Assembly (NCBI GenBank): GCA_903900935.1
Contig: CAIUOX010000011.1
Location: forward strand, 1-46,881
Reading direction: 5' to 3'
Source: an uncultured bacterium
GTDB taxonomy: Bacteria; Patescibacteriota; Minisyncoccia; Phycocordibacterales; PALSA-1337
Length of the DNA stretch: 46,881 nt
Shown: one piece after another, positions 8,330-17,536 of the stretch
Layout: every line of letters begins with the position of its first letter
Position numbering within the stretch: position 1 is the first letter of the stretch
Made by a program: the position numbers and the translations under genes
The notes under the pieces: model-generated
Databases searched by the model: none
Told to the model about the DNA's origin: nothing
What the model saw: the letters and a program-made list of their open reading frames with translations, nothing else

Positions 8330-9937
8330 ATGTCAAATAACTCCAAAACAGCGTTTTCTTGGGATACTATTATTCGTTTTGATGATGTATCTTTTGAATG
8401 GGGACACAATAAGCCAATTCTTGATGATGTTTCATTTACTGTTCGTCGTGGTACAAAAGTTACCATTATGGGCCAGAATGGTGCTGGTAAGACCACTATT
8501 TTTGGATTGATTCTAGGTGCTACTACGACTGAGCAGAGTCAGCTCTTGGAACATAAAGAAATATGGAAACCTGAATCTGGAGAGATCTTTATTACAAATG
8601 GTGTAACGGTTGCAACGAGTCGCCAAGTTATTCCACGTGATCAGCTCAATCTCACGGTGCGTGAATTTTTCGCTACTTCATTTAAGAAAAAAATATATGA
8701 TCTCGATCCTCGTATTGATGAGGTGCTCAATGTTGTTAATCTGCATATAGGTAAGAAGAGCACAGGTAGTAAAGAAGTTTCTCTTGATATCAAAGATCGT
8801 TTGATAAAAACATTTTCTGGAGGTCAGCAGGCACGATTACTTTTGGCGTCGGCATTAATTCAAGACCCTGATATTTTATTGCTTGATGAACCAACGAATA
8901 ACCTAGATAAAGCAGGTATTGAACATCTTACGGACTTTCTGGTGAATTATAAGAAGACTTGTTTGGTTATTTCTCACGATGCTGAATTTTTGAATGCATT
9001 CACGCATGGAGTTTTGTATCTAGATGTATATACCAAGAAAGTAGAACAATACGTGGGTGATTACAAAGACGTGGTTGAACAAATCAGTGTGCGCATAGAA
9101 AAGGAAAATATGAAAAATGCCCAATTGGCAAAGCAGATTCAGGCCAATAAAGATCAAGCCAATGTCTTCGCGAATAAAGGAGGCCAGATGCGTCTAGTGG
9201 CAAAGCGCATGCGTGAGAAAGCTGAAGAGCTTGAAGAAGAGATTGTTGATGTGCGCAAAGAAGATCGCACTATAAAGCCTTTTACGATACCTTCTCAGCC
9301 AGATCTTATTGGTGAAATAATCAGTATTTCATCATATTCAATAATGAATCCGAAGACACATAAGGCAGTAAAGCGCACCACCAAGATTTCATTACGCAAA
9401 AAACAGCATTTGCTTCTCTCTGGTCCAAATGGTATTGGCAAGAGTACATTGCTAGAATCAATTGCTCGCCATGTAGGTGTGGTTACTGATATACATCATC
9501 ATTCATTGGTCAATGCTGAAGTATCAATCGCTCCTGGTATTCGCGTCGGCTATTATAGACAAGATTTCTCAATGATGGATTTCAATGATACGGTCTATCA
9601 AAGTCTAGAAAAAGTGATTCGCTCAGTTGAAGGTCGCCTCATAGAAACTGAACTTCGTGCTGTAGCTGCAAGTTTCCTTATCACTGCTGAAACAATCCAT
9701 ACCAAAATTGCATCGCTCTCTGAAGGGCAAAAGGGTCTCGTTGCTTTTGCGCGTCTAGTATTACAACGTCCAGGACTACTTATTCTCGATGAGCCAACGA
9801 ACCATATCAACTTCAGACATTTGCCTGTAATTGCAAAGGCACTTGATCAGTATGAGGGTGCAATGATTTTGGTTTCCCACGTTCCAGAATTTGTGAAGCA
9901 GATACGGATTGATGAGGTATTGGATTTGGGGAAATAA
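8330..9937 (+). CDS. ABC-F family ATPase (ribosome-associated type)
   Basis: A protein of 535 residues with two nucleotide-binding domains and no membrane segments. Walker A motifs are GQNGAGKTT (about 52) and GPNGIGKST (about 366). Signatures are FSGGQQARLLLAS and LSEGQKGLVAFAR; Walker B motifs are ILLLDEPTNNLD and LLILDEPTNHI. Between the domains is a charged helical linker (about 250-310), the P-site interaction motif of ABC-F factors. Such proteins act on the ribosome (EttA, Uup and YbiT types) or confer antibiotic protection; the subtype is not clear. The second signature is degenerate (SEGQ). Confidence 0.88.
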   Translation: MSNNSKTAFSWDTIIRFDDVSFEWGHNKPILDDVSFTVRRGTKVTIMGQNGAGKTTIFGLILGATTTEQSQLLEHKEIWKPESGEIFITNGVTVATSRQVIPRDQLNLTVREFFATSFKKKIYDLDPRIDEVLNVVNLHIGKKSTGSKEVSLDIKDRLIKTFSGGQQARLLLASALIQDPDILLLDEPTNNLDKAGIEHLTDFLVNYKKTCLVISHDAEFLNAFTHGVLYLDVYTKKVEQYVGDYKDVVEQISVRIEKENMKNAQLAKQIQANKDQANVFANKGGQMRLVAKRMREKAEELEEEIVDVRKEDRTIKPFTIPSQPDLIGEIISISSYSIMNPKTHKAVKRTTKISLRKKQHLLLSGPNGIGKSTLLESIARHVGVVTDIHHHSLVNAEVSIAPGIRVGYYRQDFSMMDFNDTVYQSLEKVIRSVEGRLIETELRAVAASFLITAETIHTKIASLSEGQKGLVAFARLVLQRPGLLILDEPTNHINFRHLPVIAKALDQYEGAMILVSHVPEFVKQIRIDEVLDLGK

Positions 9938-9963
9938 TTTCAAAAATAGCTTGGTAGAAAAGC

Positions 9964-9984
9964 AATGTGCATTTTTTGCACATT
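9964..9984. repeat. Small perfect hairpin after the ABC-F gene
   Basis: AATGTGCA and TGCACATT pair perfectly around a five-T loop, 27 nt past the ABC-F stop. No U-tract follows, so a terminator role is weak. It may simply protect the 3' end of the mRNA. Confidence 0.45.
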
Positions 9985-10039
9985 ATAAATAGGGGCAATA
10001 GAGACATTTGGTGAGTGCGCAACTCAAGAATAATATACA

Positions 10040-10084
10040 AAAACCCGCCTTCCCACAGAAAGCAAGTTTTTGTGTGAAGGCGGG
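10040..10084 (-). terminator. Intrinsic terminator of the gene at 10088-10588
   Basis: CCCGCCTTC (10044-10052) pairs with GAAGGCGGG (10076-10084), extended by CACA/TGTG. On the minus strand the stem is followed by a T-run (the A-run at 10039-10043 on plus). It lies two bases after the stop of the minus-strand gene, the clearest intrinsic terminator type in the window. Confidence 0.85.
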
Positions 10085-10087
10085 CTG

Positions 10088-10588
10088 TCAGGCGAAGGCT
10101 AGCTGAAATTGTTCAGCGTATTTTCGCGCGAACATCTTACGGAACAAATAGGGAACAGCACCAAGAACGAGTGGTATTGGTGCATTTGGGTCTTTGATGT
10201 GGTCGAGCCACAGATCAGCTTGATCACCCCGTTCCAGCTTTGCACATACTGTGCGGAACAATGAAGAGTCATAACAAAGCCCGGGTACAGATTCCAGAAG
10301 TAGGATATCTCCTTCTTCAAGCCCATCTGGCCACGTTGTAGAACGTGTCGGCCGAGGACTTGGGGGTGACGAGAAGCAGTGCTTTTTCGCCAATTTGGTG
10401 ATTGGGCGACTGAATTTTTTTGGGTTTTGGTTGATGTATGCTGTAACACGCGCCGCATCACTTTGAGAAATTTCCAGAAGCTGATGGTATATGCCAAGCA
10501 AGAGACTGGTTGGATGACCTTCTTGCGTGAAGAGTTTTACTGCGTCGCACGAATCCATTATTCCATTTGTAGTTTTTATATTTGGCAT
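10088..10588 (-). CDS. Unknown 166-residue protein, G+C-rich, with own RBS and terminator
   Basis: I do not recognise the family. The ATG at 10588 is chosen because AAGGAA (complement of 10593-10598) lies 4 nt upstream, a strong Shine-Dalgarno of a kind absent from most genes here. The protein is soluble. It has a leucine-rich N-terminal helical part, then a Pro/Ser/Arg/Thr linker (PPSPRPTRSTTWPDG), then GDILLLESVPG and a C-terminal part rich in Phe, Arg and Ala. Codons are visibly richer in G+C than in neighbouring genes. An intrinsic terminator follows at once. Together these suggest a self-contained, possibly acquired gene. A possible -10 (TATAGT, complement of 10631-10636) lies upstream. 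Confidence 0.65.
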   Translation of the reverse strand: MPNIKTTNGIMDSCDAVKLFTQEGHPTSLLLGIYHQLLEISQSDAARVTAYINQNPKKFSRPITKLAKKHCFSSPPSPRPTRSTTWPDGLEEGDILLLESVPGLCYDSSLFRTVCAKLERGDQADLWLDHIKDPNAPIPLVLGAVPYLFRKMFARKYAEQFQLAFA

Positions 10589-10683
10589 GATGTTCCTTAT
10601 GTTTGTGTGTTGAATGTTGCTAACAAAATAACTATAGGCCGGCTGATAATGTATCATTTGTGGATATGTACGTCAATCTCTAA

Positions 10684-10716
10684 TCGAGGTCAGACCTCGA
10701 TAATATCTGATATAAT
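10684..10716 (+). promoter_or_regulatory. Promoter with overlapping palindrome for the YgjP-like gene
   Basis: TATAAT at 10711-10716 ends six bases before the ATG at 10723. The -35 region is occupied by the palindrome TCGAGGT-CAG-ACCTCGA (10684-10700), a plausible repressor or activator site, since it covers where RNA polymerase would contact the -35. Confidence 0.5.
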
Positions 10717-10722
10717 CGCCCT

Positions 10723-11139
10723 ATGCCGTATCATATTTTCTTTCGAAGGATTCGCAGACGTATCAGACAAAAATCTTTGAATCATAAGGAATATCTTTTA
10801 CAACGTGAATCAGCTAGAACACTTGTGATGGAACGTCTTATTTATTTTGTTGGTGAATATGCAAAGCTCGACCCAATTCTTGCGCAGTTCATGAAATACA
10901 ATCATGTCAGTATTCGCAATCAGCGTAGACGATGGGGAAGTTGCTCATCAAAAAAGAATCTAAATTTTAATTATCGTATTCTGACACTTTCACCAGAATT
11001 ACGTGATTACATCATAGTGCATGAATTGTGCCATCTCAAAGAGCTACATCATGGTAAAACATTTTGGGATCTTGTTGAGCGTATTATTCCAGACGGACAG
11101 GCCTTGAATATGAAAGTTCGCCACATAAAGTTCCAATAA
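10723..11139 (+). CDS. YgjP-like (DUF45) zinc metallopeptidase-fold protein
   Basis: A protein of 138 residues. It has the WGSCS motif (about 72-76) and the zinc-binding HELCHLKELHHGKTFW (about 106-121), where HExxH and the later histidine supply the metal ligands. These define the YgjP/WLM/SprT-like group annotated as M48-family metallopeptidases. It is shorter than the usual 230 or so residues: the N-terminal beta-rich portion is reduced to a short basic segment. The substrate is unknown. The GIY-YIG gene starts one base after its stop, so the two form a transcription unit. Confidence 0.85.
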   Translation: MPYHIFFRRIRRRIRQKSLNHKEYLLQRESARTLVMERLIYFVGEYAKLDPILAQFMKYNHVSIRNQRRRWGSCSSKKNLNFNYRILTLSPELRDYIIVHELCHLKELHHGKTFWDLVERIIPDGQALNMKVRHIKFQ

Positions 11140-11140
11140 T

Positions 11141-11419
11141 ATGAATAAAATAACTTATTATGTGTATATTTTAAAGTGCGCTGATACAACATTATATATC
11201 GGTTCTACTACTGATCTTGAAAGACGACTTTATGCACATAATCATCTAAAATCAGGTGCACATTATACCAAGATACGCAGACCAGTAACTTTGATATATT
11301 CAAAAAAATACAAAACATATGCACAAGTTCGTGCGAAGGAAGCCAAATTAAAGAGAATGAGTAGAGATAGAAAATTACAACTTATTTTTCAAAATAAGAA
11401 AATAACTAGACGAAAATAG
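11141..11419 (+). CDS. GIY-YIG domain protein (UPF0213/YhbQ-like)
   Basis: A protein of 92 residues. The GIY-YIG hallmark is YVYILKCADTTLYIGST (about 7-23), with the catalytic arginine in DLERRLYAH and the conserved tail KYKTYAQVRAKEAKLK. These single-domain proteins are predicted nucleases. It starts one base after the YgjP-like gene, with no separate promoter or ribosome-binding site, so translation is probably coupled. A broken relative sits at 31147-31305. Confidence 0.9.
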   Translation: MNKITYYVYILKCADTTLYIGSTTDLERRLYAHNHLKSGAHYTKIRRPVTLIYSKKYKTYAQVRAKEAKLKRMSRDRKLQLIFQNKKITRRK

Positions 11420-11424
11420 TTGGG

Positions 11425-12255
11425 TTACAAACCAAGTGCTCTGAGGAATTCTTGTAATTCAGTATCTTCTATTTTGCGGAATGCATTTGATTGCAATCGA
11501 TCAAGTTTGATATTTATGATGCGTGTACGAGTGAGTTGTTCAATCTCAGCAAAAAGAAGTGCACACATTTGGCGGAGATGATTTCCTGCATCAGTGGTAA
11601 TGATAGAGCATAGATGTGAATCTTCTATTTTTACTGATGCACGAGATATGATGTGTTTACCAATATTGATTCCTTCGGCCATCTTTTCCTTGAAATTACT
11701 TCGGAGTGGCGTGATTGTACGGATGACGTATTCAGCGTCATGCTCATGTCCATTATTGAATAGACGGCTCGAGACGCGACGGTCATTGGTGAGGATCATC
11801 AAGCCATTTGCATTTGTATCAAGGTGTCCAACAGAGAAAACACCACGAAGAGAGATTGATTGTGCGATACTCGGTGTTCCTTTACGTGTTTCATCAGTTG
11901 AGATGCCACGAGGTTTATTGTATGCATAGTATACATATGATTCAATCTTCTTATGGTTATTCACTTCAACAACGTCTGATTCCTCTACTTTATCACCGAG
12001 TACAGCATATCTACCATTGATGGTGACACGTTTCTTTGTGATGATTTCATCTGCACCACGACGTGTGGCATATCCTTTGAAGGCGAGATATTTGTTGATG
12101 CGCATCGGGAATGTGTATGGGTTTGTGGCAGGAATTGGTGATGGTCCAGGAACTTTTGTCTTTGTGCGAATAGGCCTAGCAGAACGTTTCTTGTGCAAAT
12201 TGTGCACAAACTTTGGAACGAATTTTGAATTAGATCGAGGGGCGAATTTTTCCAT
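11425..12255 (-). CDS. rRNA large-subunit pseudouridine synthase (RluB/E/F type)
   Basis: A protein of 276 residues. It has a basic, proline-rich N-terminal extension (1-50), an S4 RNA-binding domain starting MRINKYLAFKGYATRR, and the RsuA-type catalytic domain with YNKPRGIS and GHLDTNANGLMILTND; the Asp in HLD is the nucleophile. It should convert a uridine in 23S (or 16S) rRNA to pseudouridine. Two starts are possible: 12255 (extension included, TACAGT 7 nt upstream) or ATG 12105, where the S4 domain begins and TACACA ends 6 nt upstream. The gene is divergent from the PIF1-like helicase. Confidence 0.9.
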   Translation of the reverse strand: MEKFAPRSNSKFVPKFVHNLHKKRSARPIRTKTKVPGPSPIPATNPYTFPMRINKYLAFKGYATRRGADEIITKKRVTINGRYAVLGDKVEESDVVEVNNHKKIESYVYYAYNKPRGISTDETRKGTPSIAQSISLRGVFSVGHLDTNANGLMILTNDRRVSSRLFNNGHEHDAEYVIRTITPLRSNFKEKMAEGINIGKHIISRASVKIEDSHLCSIITTDAGNHLRQMCALLFAEIEQLTRTRIINIKLDRLQSNAFRKIEDTELQEFLRALGL

Positions 12256-12309
12256 GAATAAAACTGTATCATTTTGGTGCTAAAATAGCAAATCAAAAAT
12301 GATTTATTG

Positions 12310-12401
12310 TCAAACATATTGTAATTGTTAGACTTATATAAATATGTTTGATATTTTTTAGTGTAGTCATTGGTGTACTTTTTTGTGTCTGAATATGTTT
12401 G
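12310..12401. promoter_or_regulatory. Repeated half-sites between divergent genes
   Basis: TCAAACATATT (12310-12320) is the exact inverted copy of AATATGTTTGA (12341-12351), and a third copy, AATATGTTTG, lies at 12392-12401. They fall in the 212-bp divergent region between the pseudouridine synthase and the helicase, 31 and about 50 nt apart. The pair followed by T-rich sequence could also form a terminator-like hairpin, but no plus-strand gene precedes it. Confidence 0.4.
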
Positions 12402-12467
12402 TGGTAATCAACAGCTTATTCACGTATATACAAAAGTTTTTATTGAGAAGTAGTGTAAAATCTCTTC

Positions 12468-14306
12468 ATGACTCAGAAAGATGCATTGAATATACTGAAA
12501 GCTGGACAAAATGTCTTCATTACAGGACCAGCTGGTTCAGGAAAAACATTTGTAGTAAATCAATACATCAGATATCTCAAGGATCATGGTGTTCCGATTG
12601 GTATTACAGCATCAACAGGTATTGCTGCTACTCATATGGGTGGTGTGACTATTCATTCATGGTCTGGTATTGGTATCAAAAATTATATATCAGAAGAAGA
12701 TCTTGAAGCTATAAGCCAGAAAGCGAGTGTGCGCAAAAAAATTCAAGAATCTCAAGTTTTGATTATTGATGAAGTTTCAATGTTGCACCATTTTCGTCTG
12801 GATCTTATTGATCAAGTGCTCAAACATATCCGCAAATCAACAGAACCATTTGGTGGCATACAGATGATATTGTGTGGAGATTTTTTCCAGTTACCACCAG
12901 TATCACGCATGGGCGAACAAAGTCCCCAATTCATCTATCATTCTGATTCGTGGAAACAAGGCAAGTTTGCTGTATGTTATCTTTCAGAAAATTATCGTCA
13001 AGGTGATGATGTGTCATTGACTATTTTGAATGAAATTCGTTCAGGCGAAGTATCAGAAAAGTCACAAGAACTTTTACGAGGTAGATTCAAGAAAAATACG
13101 ACAAAATTAGCGTCACCACACATTGACATCTCCTCTGACGTTGAAGAAGAAATCATTAACCTAGATTTTCAAGAGACTCTCATTGAACCAACACGTCTCT
13201 ATACTCATAATATTGATGTAGATATTATAAATGATCGTGAACTAAATAAGGTCAATGCTCATGAATGTATGTATGAGATGACTTGCCAAGGAAGGAAGTC
13301 ATTGGTTGAAACCCTTAAGAAATCCTGTTTGGCGCCAGAGAATCTACGATTGAAAAAAGGCGCACGAGTGATGTGCATTAAGAATAACTTTGAGAAAGGC
13401 TACGTGAATGGAACACTCGGTGTAATTGTCTCATGTGGCCATGGAGTTGACCCGATTATTCGTACTGCAGGGACTCCTGATTTTCCTGATGGCAGATTGC
13501 TTACACTTGAGTCAGCTACGTGGCAGATTGAATATGATGGAAAAATATTGGCTGAGATACATCAATATCCATTACGCCTCGCATGGGCTATCACAGTGCA
13601 CAAAAGCCAAGGAATGAGTTTGGATGCCATAGAAGTTGATCTATCTCGTTCATTTGAGGCGGGTATGGGATACGTGGCATTGTCTCGTGTGCGTACTTTG
13701 GCGGGTTTACGTATTCTTGGACTCAATCAACATGCGCTTAAGGTCAATCATGAAGTGCTCAAATATGATCATCATTTGCGTGAATTATCAGCAAAAGCAG
13801 AGAGTGTTATCACCCATACTGATGAAAAAGATATCATTCGTGCTCAAGAAGCATTTTTGGGTAAGGTTGCGCCAATGTATTCATATATTGATCCAAAAAC
13901 AGGGAAGACAACACGAAAAAGCATCAAAAAAGATAAAACAATCAAGATTTCAACATTTGCTCGAACTGCAAATCTTATTCGCTCACAAAAAAATCTCAAA
14001 GAGATAGCTGAGGCGCGTGATATGGTTATTGATACCATCATATATCACCTTGAATATCTCATAAATACTGATGGTTCAGACGTGGCAGAGCATCTCAATC
14101 AATCAGATATAGCGTATCTCAAGTATGAGATTTCACCACAGCATTTTGGCAAGATAGAAAAAGCGCTGGAGGTTGTGTCGCTAGCCCAAAATGATGACAA
14201 ACCACCTTTGCTCTCTCCTGTAAAAAATAAAGTTGGTGCCAATGTCTCATTTAGGGATATTCGCTTGGCACGTGTTTTGCTAGGATATATCAAAAAGACT
14301 ATATAA
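12468..14306 (+). CDS. PIF1-like DNA helicase with C-terminal helix-turn-helix
   Basis: A protein of 612 residues. Walker A is GPAGSGKT (20-27), followed by TASTGIAATHMGG and HSWSGIG, typical of PIF1 helicases. Walker B is LIIDEVSMLHH, then ILCGDFFQLPPV. The C-terminal part has the superfamily 1 motifs TVHKSQGMSLD and GYVALSRVRT. The last 130 residues contain an RQC-like HTH_40 helix (KNLKEIAEARDMVIDTIIYHL), common in bacterial PIF1 and RecQ relatives. It unwinds 5'-3' DNA, perhaps at G-quadruplexes or stalled forks. TAAAAT (12456-12461) ends six bases before the ATG, with no Shine-Dalgarno. Confidence 0.9.
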   Translation: MTQKDALNILKAGQNVFITGPAGSGKTFVVNQYIRYLKDHGVPIGITASTGIAATHMGGVTIHSWSGIGIKNYISEEDLEAISQKASVRKKIQESQVLIIDEVSMLHHFRLDLIDQVLKHIRKSTEPFGGIQMILCGDFFQLPPVSRMGEQSPQFIYHSDSWKQGKFAVCYLSENYRQGDDVSLTILNEIRSGEVSEKSQELLRGRFKKNTTKLASPHIDISSDVEEEIINLDFQETLIEPTRLYTHNIDVDIINDRELNKVNAHECMYEMTCQGRKSLVETLKKSCLAPENLRLKKGARVMCIKNNFEKGYVNGTLGVIVSCGHGVDPIIRTAGTPDFPDGRLLTLESATWQIEYDGKILAEIHQYPLRLAWAITVHKSQGMSLDAIEVDLSRSFEAGMGYVALSRVRTLAGLRILGLNQHALKVNHEVLKYDHHLRELSAKAESVITHTDEKDIIRAQEAFLGKVAPMYSYIDPKTGKTTRKSIKKDKTIKISTFARTANLIRSQKNLKEIAEARDMVIDTIIYHLEYLINTDGSDVAEHLNQSDIAYLKYEISPQHFGKIEKALEVVSLAQNDDKPPLLSPVKNKVGANVSFRDIRLARVLLGYIKKTI

Positions 14307-14367
14307 TACAGAAAAAGCTAAAGATTCTTTTTGAAAGCGTATAGAATATAACTTATAAAAAATAAGA

Positions 14368-14393
14368 CCCCCGACGCACAGGTGTGCTGGGGG
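14368..14393 (-). terminator. Intrinsic terminator of the gene at 14411-14767
   Basis: CCCCC (14368-14372) and GCACA (14376-14380) pair with TGTGC (14383-14387) and GGGGG (14389-14393). On the minus strand the stem is followed by TCTTATTTTTT. It lies 17 nt past the stop of the minus-strand gene. Confidence 0.75.
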
Positions 14394-14410
14394 CTGATAT
14401 CCTGATAAAC

Positions 14411-14767
14411 TCATGCTGGGACCATTGCCGGATTGTCGATTCGGTATGAAAGTCGTTTTTGGTGAATGGTAACAGTGGTGATTCCGTTCCTACCGCGTAT
14501 TTTTTTCACGACACGAATAAAAATGATGAAGATTTCAAGGATGGCATCCTTGATAATTACTGGAAGATCGCGTGTGATTTTCGCGGTGATACTGGTTTTT
14601 TTGCCACAACAGATTTTAAACCGATGTGCTCCCATTTCGGTGAAGATCTGCATGTCCCGGATTTCATCCAGAACTCTTCGGCAGACGAGGGCCACTGTTT
14701 CTTTCGTAAGTCCCAATCCGAACTTTGAAGCGTTCGGCGTGTTGGGTCTCGCTTTCCTCTTTTTCAT
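14411..14767 (-). CDS. Unknown basic 118-residue protein
   Basis: I do not recognise it. The protein is rich in Lys, Arg and Ile, with a basic N-terminus (MKKRKARPNTPNASK), a helical middle and a strand-rich end (NGITTVTIHQKRLSYRI). No membrane segment is clear, although one Ile/Phe-rich stretch (ILEIFIIFIRVV) is hydrophobic. Support that it is a gene comes from its flanks: a near-consensus minus-strand promoter upstream and an intrinsic terminator downstream. An in-frame GTG at 14806 could extend it by 13 residues. The plus strand is also open here (14466-14846) but lacks such signals. Confidence 0.5.
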   Translation of the reverse strand: MKKRKARPNTPNASKFGLGLTKETVALVCRRVLDEIRDMQIFTEMGAHRFKICCGKKTSITAKITRDLPVIIKDAILEIFIIFIRVVKKIRGRNGITTVTIHQKRLSYRIDNPAMVPA

Positions 14768-14831
14768 AGTTTGTTTCGTTTTGTGGTTTTTGTACTTTTC
14801 ATTCACACATATGAATGACGTTCGGTTACAA

Positions 14832-14860
14832 ATAGTACTACTCTAGTATAGTTATGTCAA
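14832..14860 (-). promoter_or_regulatory. Promoter TTGACA-17-TACTAT
   Basis: On the minus strand a perfect TTGACA (complement of 14855-14860) is separated by 17 bases from TACTAT (complement of 14832-14837). Transcription would start near 14825, leaving a leader of roughly 20-60 nt before the gene at 14411-14767. This is one of the few promoters here with a good -35. Confidence 0.65.
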
Positions 14861-14880
14861 TCATATTTCTTTGTTATTCT

Positions 14881-16152
14881 TTATGAAGATTTTGATGTAG
14901 GAATAGCATTACCAGCGACCCAACCAGTGCTCCAGCAGAGCTGTAAACTATATCCACCAGAAGGACGATCTATATTCAATACATCACCGATAAGATATAG
15001 GTTGGGGATGATTGAACTTTTCATTGTTTTAAAATCTACTTCAGTCAAAGTGACTCCACCAGAAGTAATGATAGCTTTGTCAAATCCAAGTAATTTTGTT
15101 GGATGAATATGTATGTCTTTGAGTAATTTCACCAAGTCCAGACGCTCTTGTCTTGTTACACTATGATTTGGTTTTTCGGGATTGATGAGAGAGCGTTGTA
15201 TCACCATATCAATAAATGCTGCAGGAATGAGTGAACCGATACTATTTTTGAATTTCTTATTGCTATCTTTTGCAAATAGGTTTTGCAACGCTTTATTCAA
15301 GGTAGCATAATCATGTTCAGGAAGAAGGTCTATTGAGATGATCACTTCGCCATATTTCATTAGGTCTTCTACTTCTGATGACATATTGAGTATAGCTGGT
15401 CCTGATAGGCCGAAGTGTGTAAAAAGAACCTTACCTTTTTTTGTTGCTTGTTTTATTCCATTTTGTAATAGAGTAATCTTTGCATTGGGCATTGAGACGC
15501 CAGAAATATCTTTGACCCATTGGTCGCGAACCTCGATTGGTACTAGTGCTGCTTTTGGCTCCGAAATCGTATGGCCGAGTTTCTTCAGCCATCCAAATCC
15601 TTCACCAGTTGAGCCAGTTTCTGGGTGAGATTTTCCGCCAGTAGCAAGAATGAAATTCTTGGCATGAATAACTTCACCATTTTTGAGCTTCACGCTCTCT
15701 ATGTGTCCATTTTTACTCTGTACAAATCCAGTGACAGGAACATTTGAGCGCACAGTCACTTTCCCAGCTTTCATATATGATATGAGCACATCGAATACTG
15801 ATTGTGCCGAATCACTAATAGGGAAGACACGCTTTCCTTCTTCAACTTTTGTCTCCATAAATCTATTATTAAAAAACTCTAGTGTATCTCTGACACTGTG
15901 TTGTGAGAATGTGGAAAAAAGGAATTTGCTATCATCTTTGAATTTTGAAAGAAATGCACGTACATTAGTTTCTGCATTGGTTAGATTGCATCTACCACCA
16001 CCGCTGATGAGGAGCTTTTTGCCGAGAGAGGTATTTTTCTCAAGTAGTATGACATTTAAGCCACGTTCGGCTGCACGTCCAGCCGACATCATACCAGCGG
16101 GTCCACCGCCGATCACAGCTACGTCGTATGGGGTTTCAACTGTTTCTTTCAT
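14881..16152 (-). CDS. HI0933/YhiN (BaiN-like) family flavoprotein
   Basis: A protein of 423 residues. The N-terminal FAD-binding motif is DVAVIGGGPAGMMSAGRA (about 10-27). The family signature SLGKKLLISGGGRCNLTN follows. The C-terminus has GGVTLTEVDFKTM and the second dinucleotide element YLIGDVLNIDRPSGGYSLQ. These proteins are NAD(P)/FAD-dependent oxidoreductases of broadly uncertain substrate. A possible -10 (TAACAT) ends six bases upstream of the ATG. It precedes nothing obvious in an operon; Tgt lies upstream on the same strand after a 76-nt gap. Confidence 0.88.
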   Translation of the reverse strand: MKETVETPYDVAVIGGGPAGMMSAGRAAERGLNVILLEKNTSLGKKLLISGGGRCNLTNAETNVRAFLSKFKDDSKFLFSTFSQHSVRDTLEFFNNRFMETKVEEGKRVFPISDSAQSVFDVLISYMKAGKVTVRSNVPVTGFVQSKNGHIESVKLKNGEVIHAKNFILATGGKSHPETGSTGEGFGWLKKLGHTISEPKAALVPIEVRDQWVKDISGVSMPNAKITLLQNGIKQATKKGKVLFTHFGLSGPAILNMSSEVEDLMKYGEVIISIDLLPEHDYATLNKALQNLFAKDSNKKFKNSIGSLIPAAFIDMVIQRSLINPEKPNHSVTRQERLDLVKLLKDIHIHPTKLLGFDKAIITSGGVTLTEVDFKTMKSSIIPNLYLIGDVLNIDRPSGGYSLQLCWSTGWVAGNAIPTSKSS

Positions 16153-16228
16153 AGCGACATGTTAGCACAGATAAGTCAAAAAGGCTCATGTATGCAAATA
16201 AAAAAGGAATTTTTGTTTGTACTATGTA

Positions 16229-17470
<1,242 letters not shown>

Positions 17471-17524
17471 TTAGTTCAGAAGATGGAGGATGTGTACCCA
17501 TTTTCAAATATTCTCATCCTCAGT

Positions 17525-17530
17525 TATAAT
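17525..17530 (+). promoter_or_regulatory. -10 box TATAAT, leaderless start of the LOG gene
   Basis: A perfect TATAAT ends six bases before the ATG at 17537, and this decides the start. Upstream, 17485-17497 (GGAGGATGTGTAC) matches the arm of the long inverted repeat at 19250. Confidence 0.6.
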
Positions 17531-17536
17531 CAGTCA

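Noticed and set aside
12310-12360. A terminator formed by TCAAACATATT and AATATGTTTGA followed by T-rich DNA.
   Set aside because: No plus-strand gene ends there, so an operator explains it better.
14466-14846. A plus-strand open frame opposite the unknown gene 14411-14767.
   Set aside because: It lacks promoter, ribosome-binding and terminator signals, while the minus strand has them.
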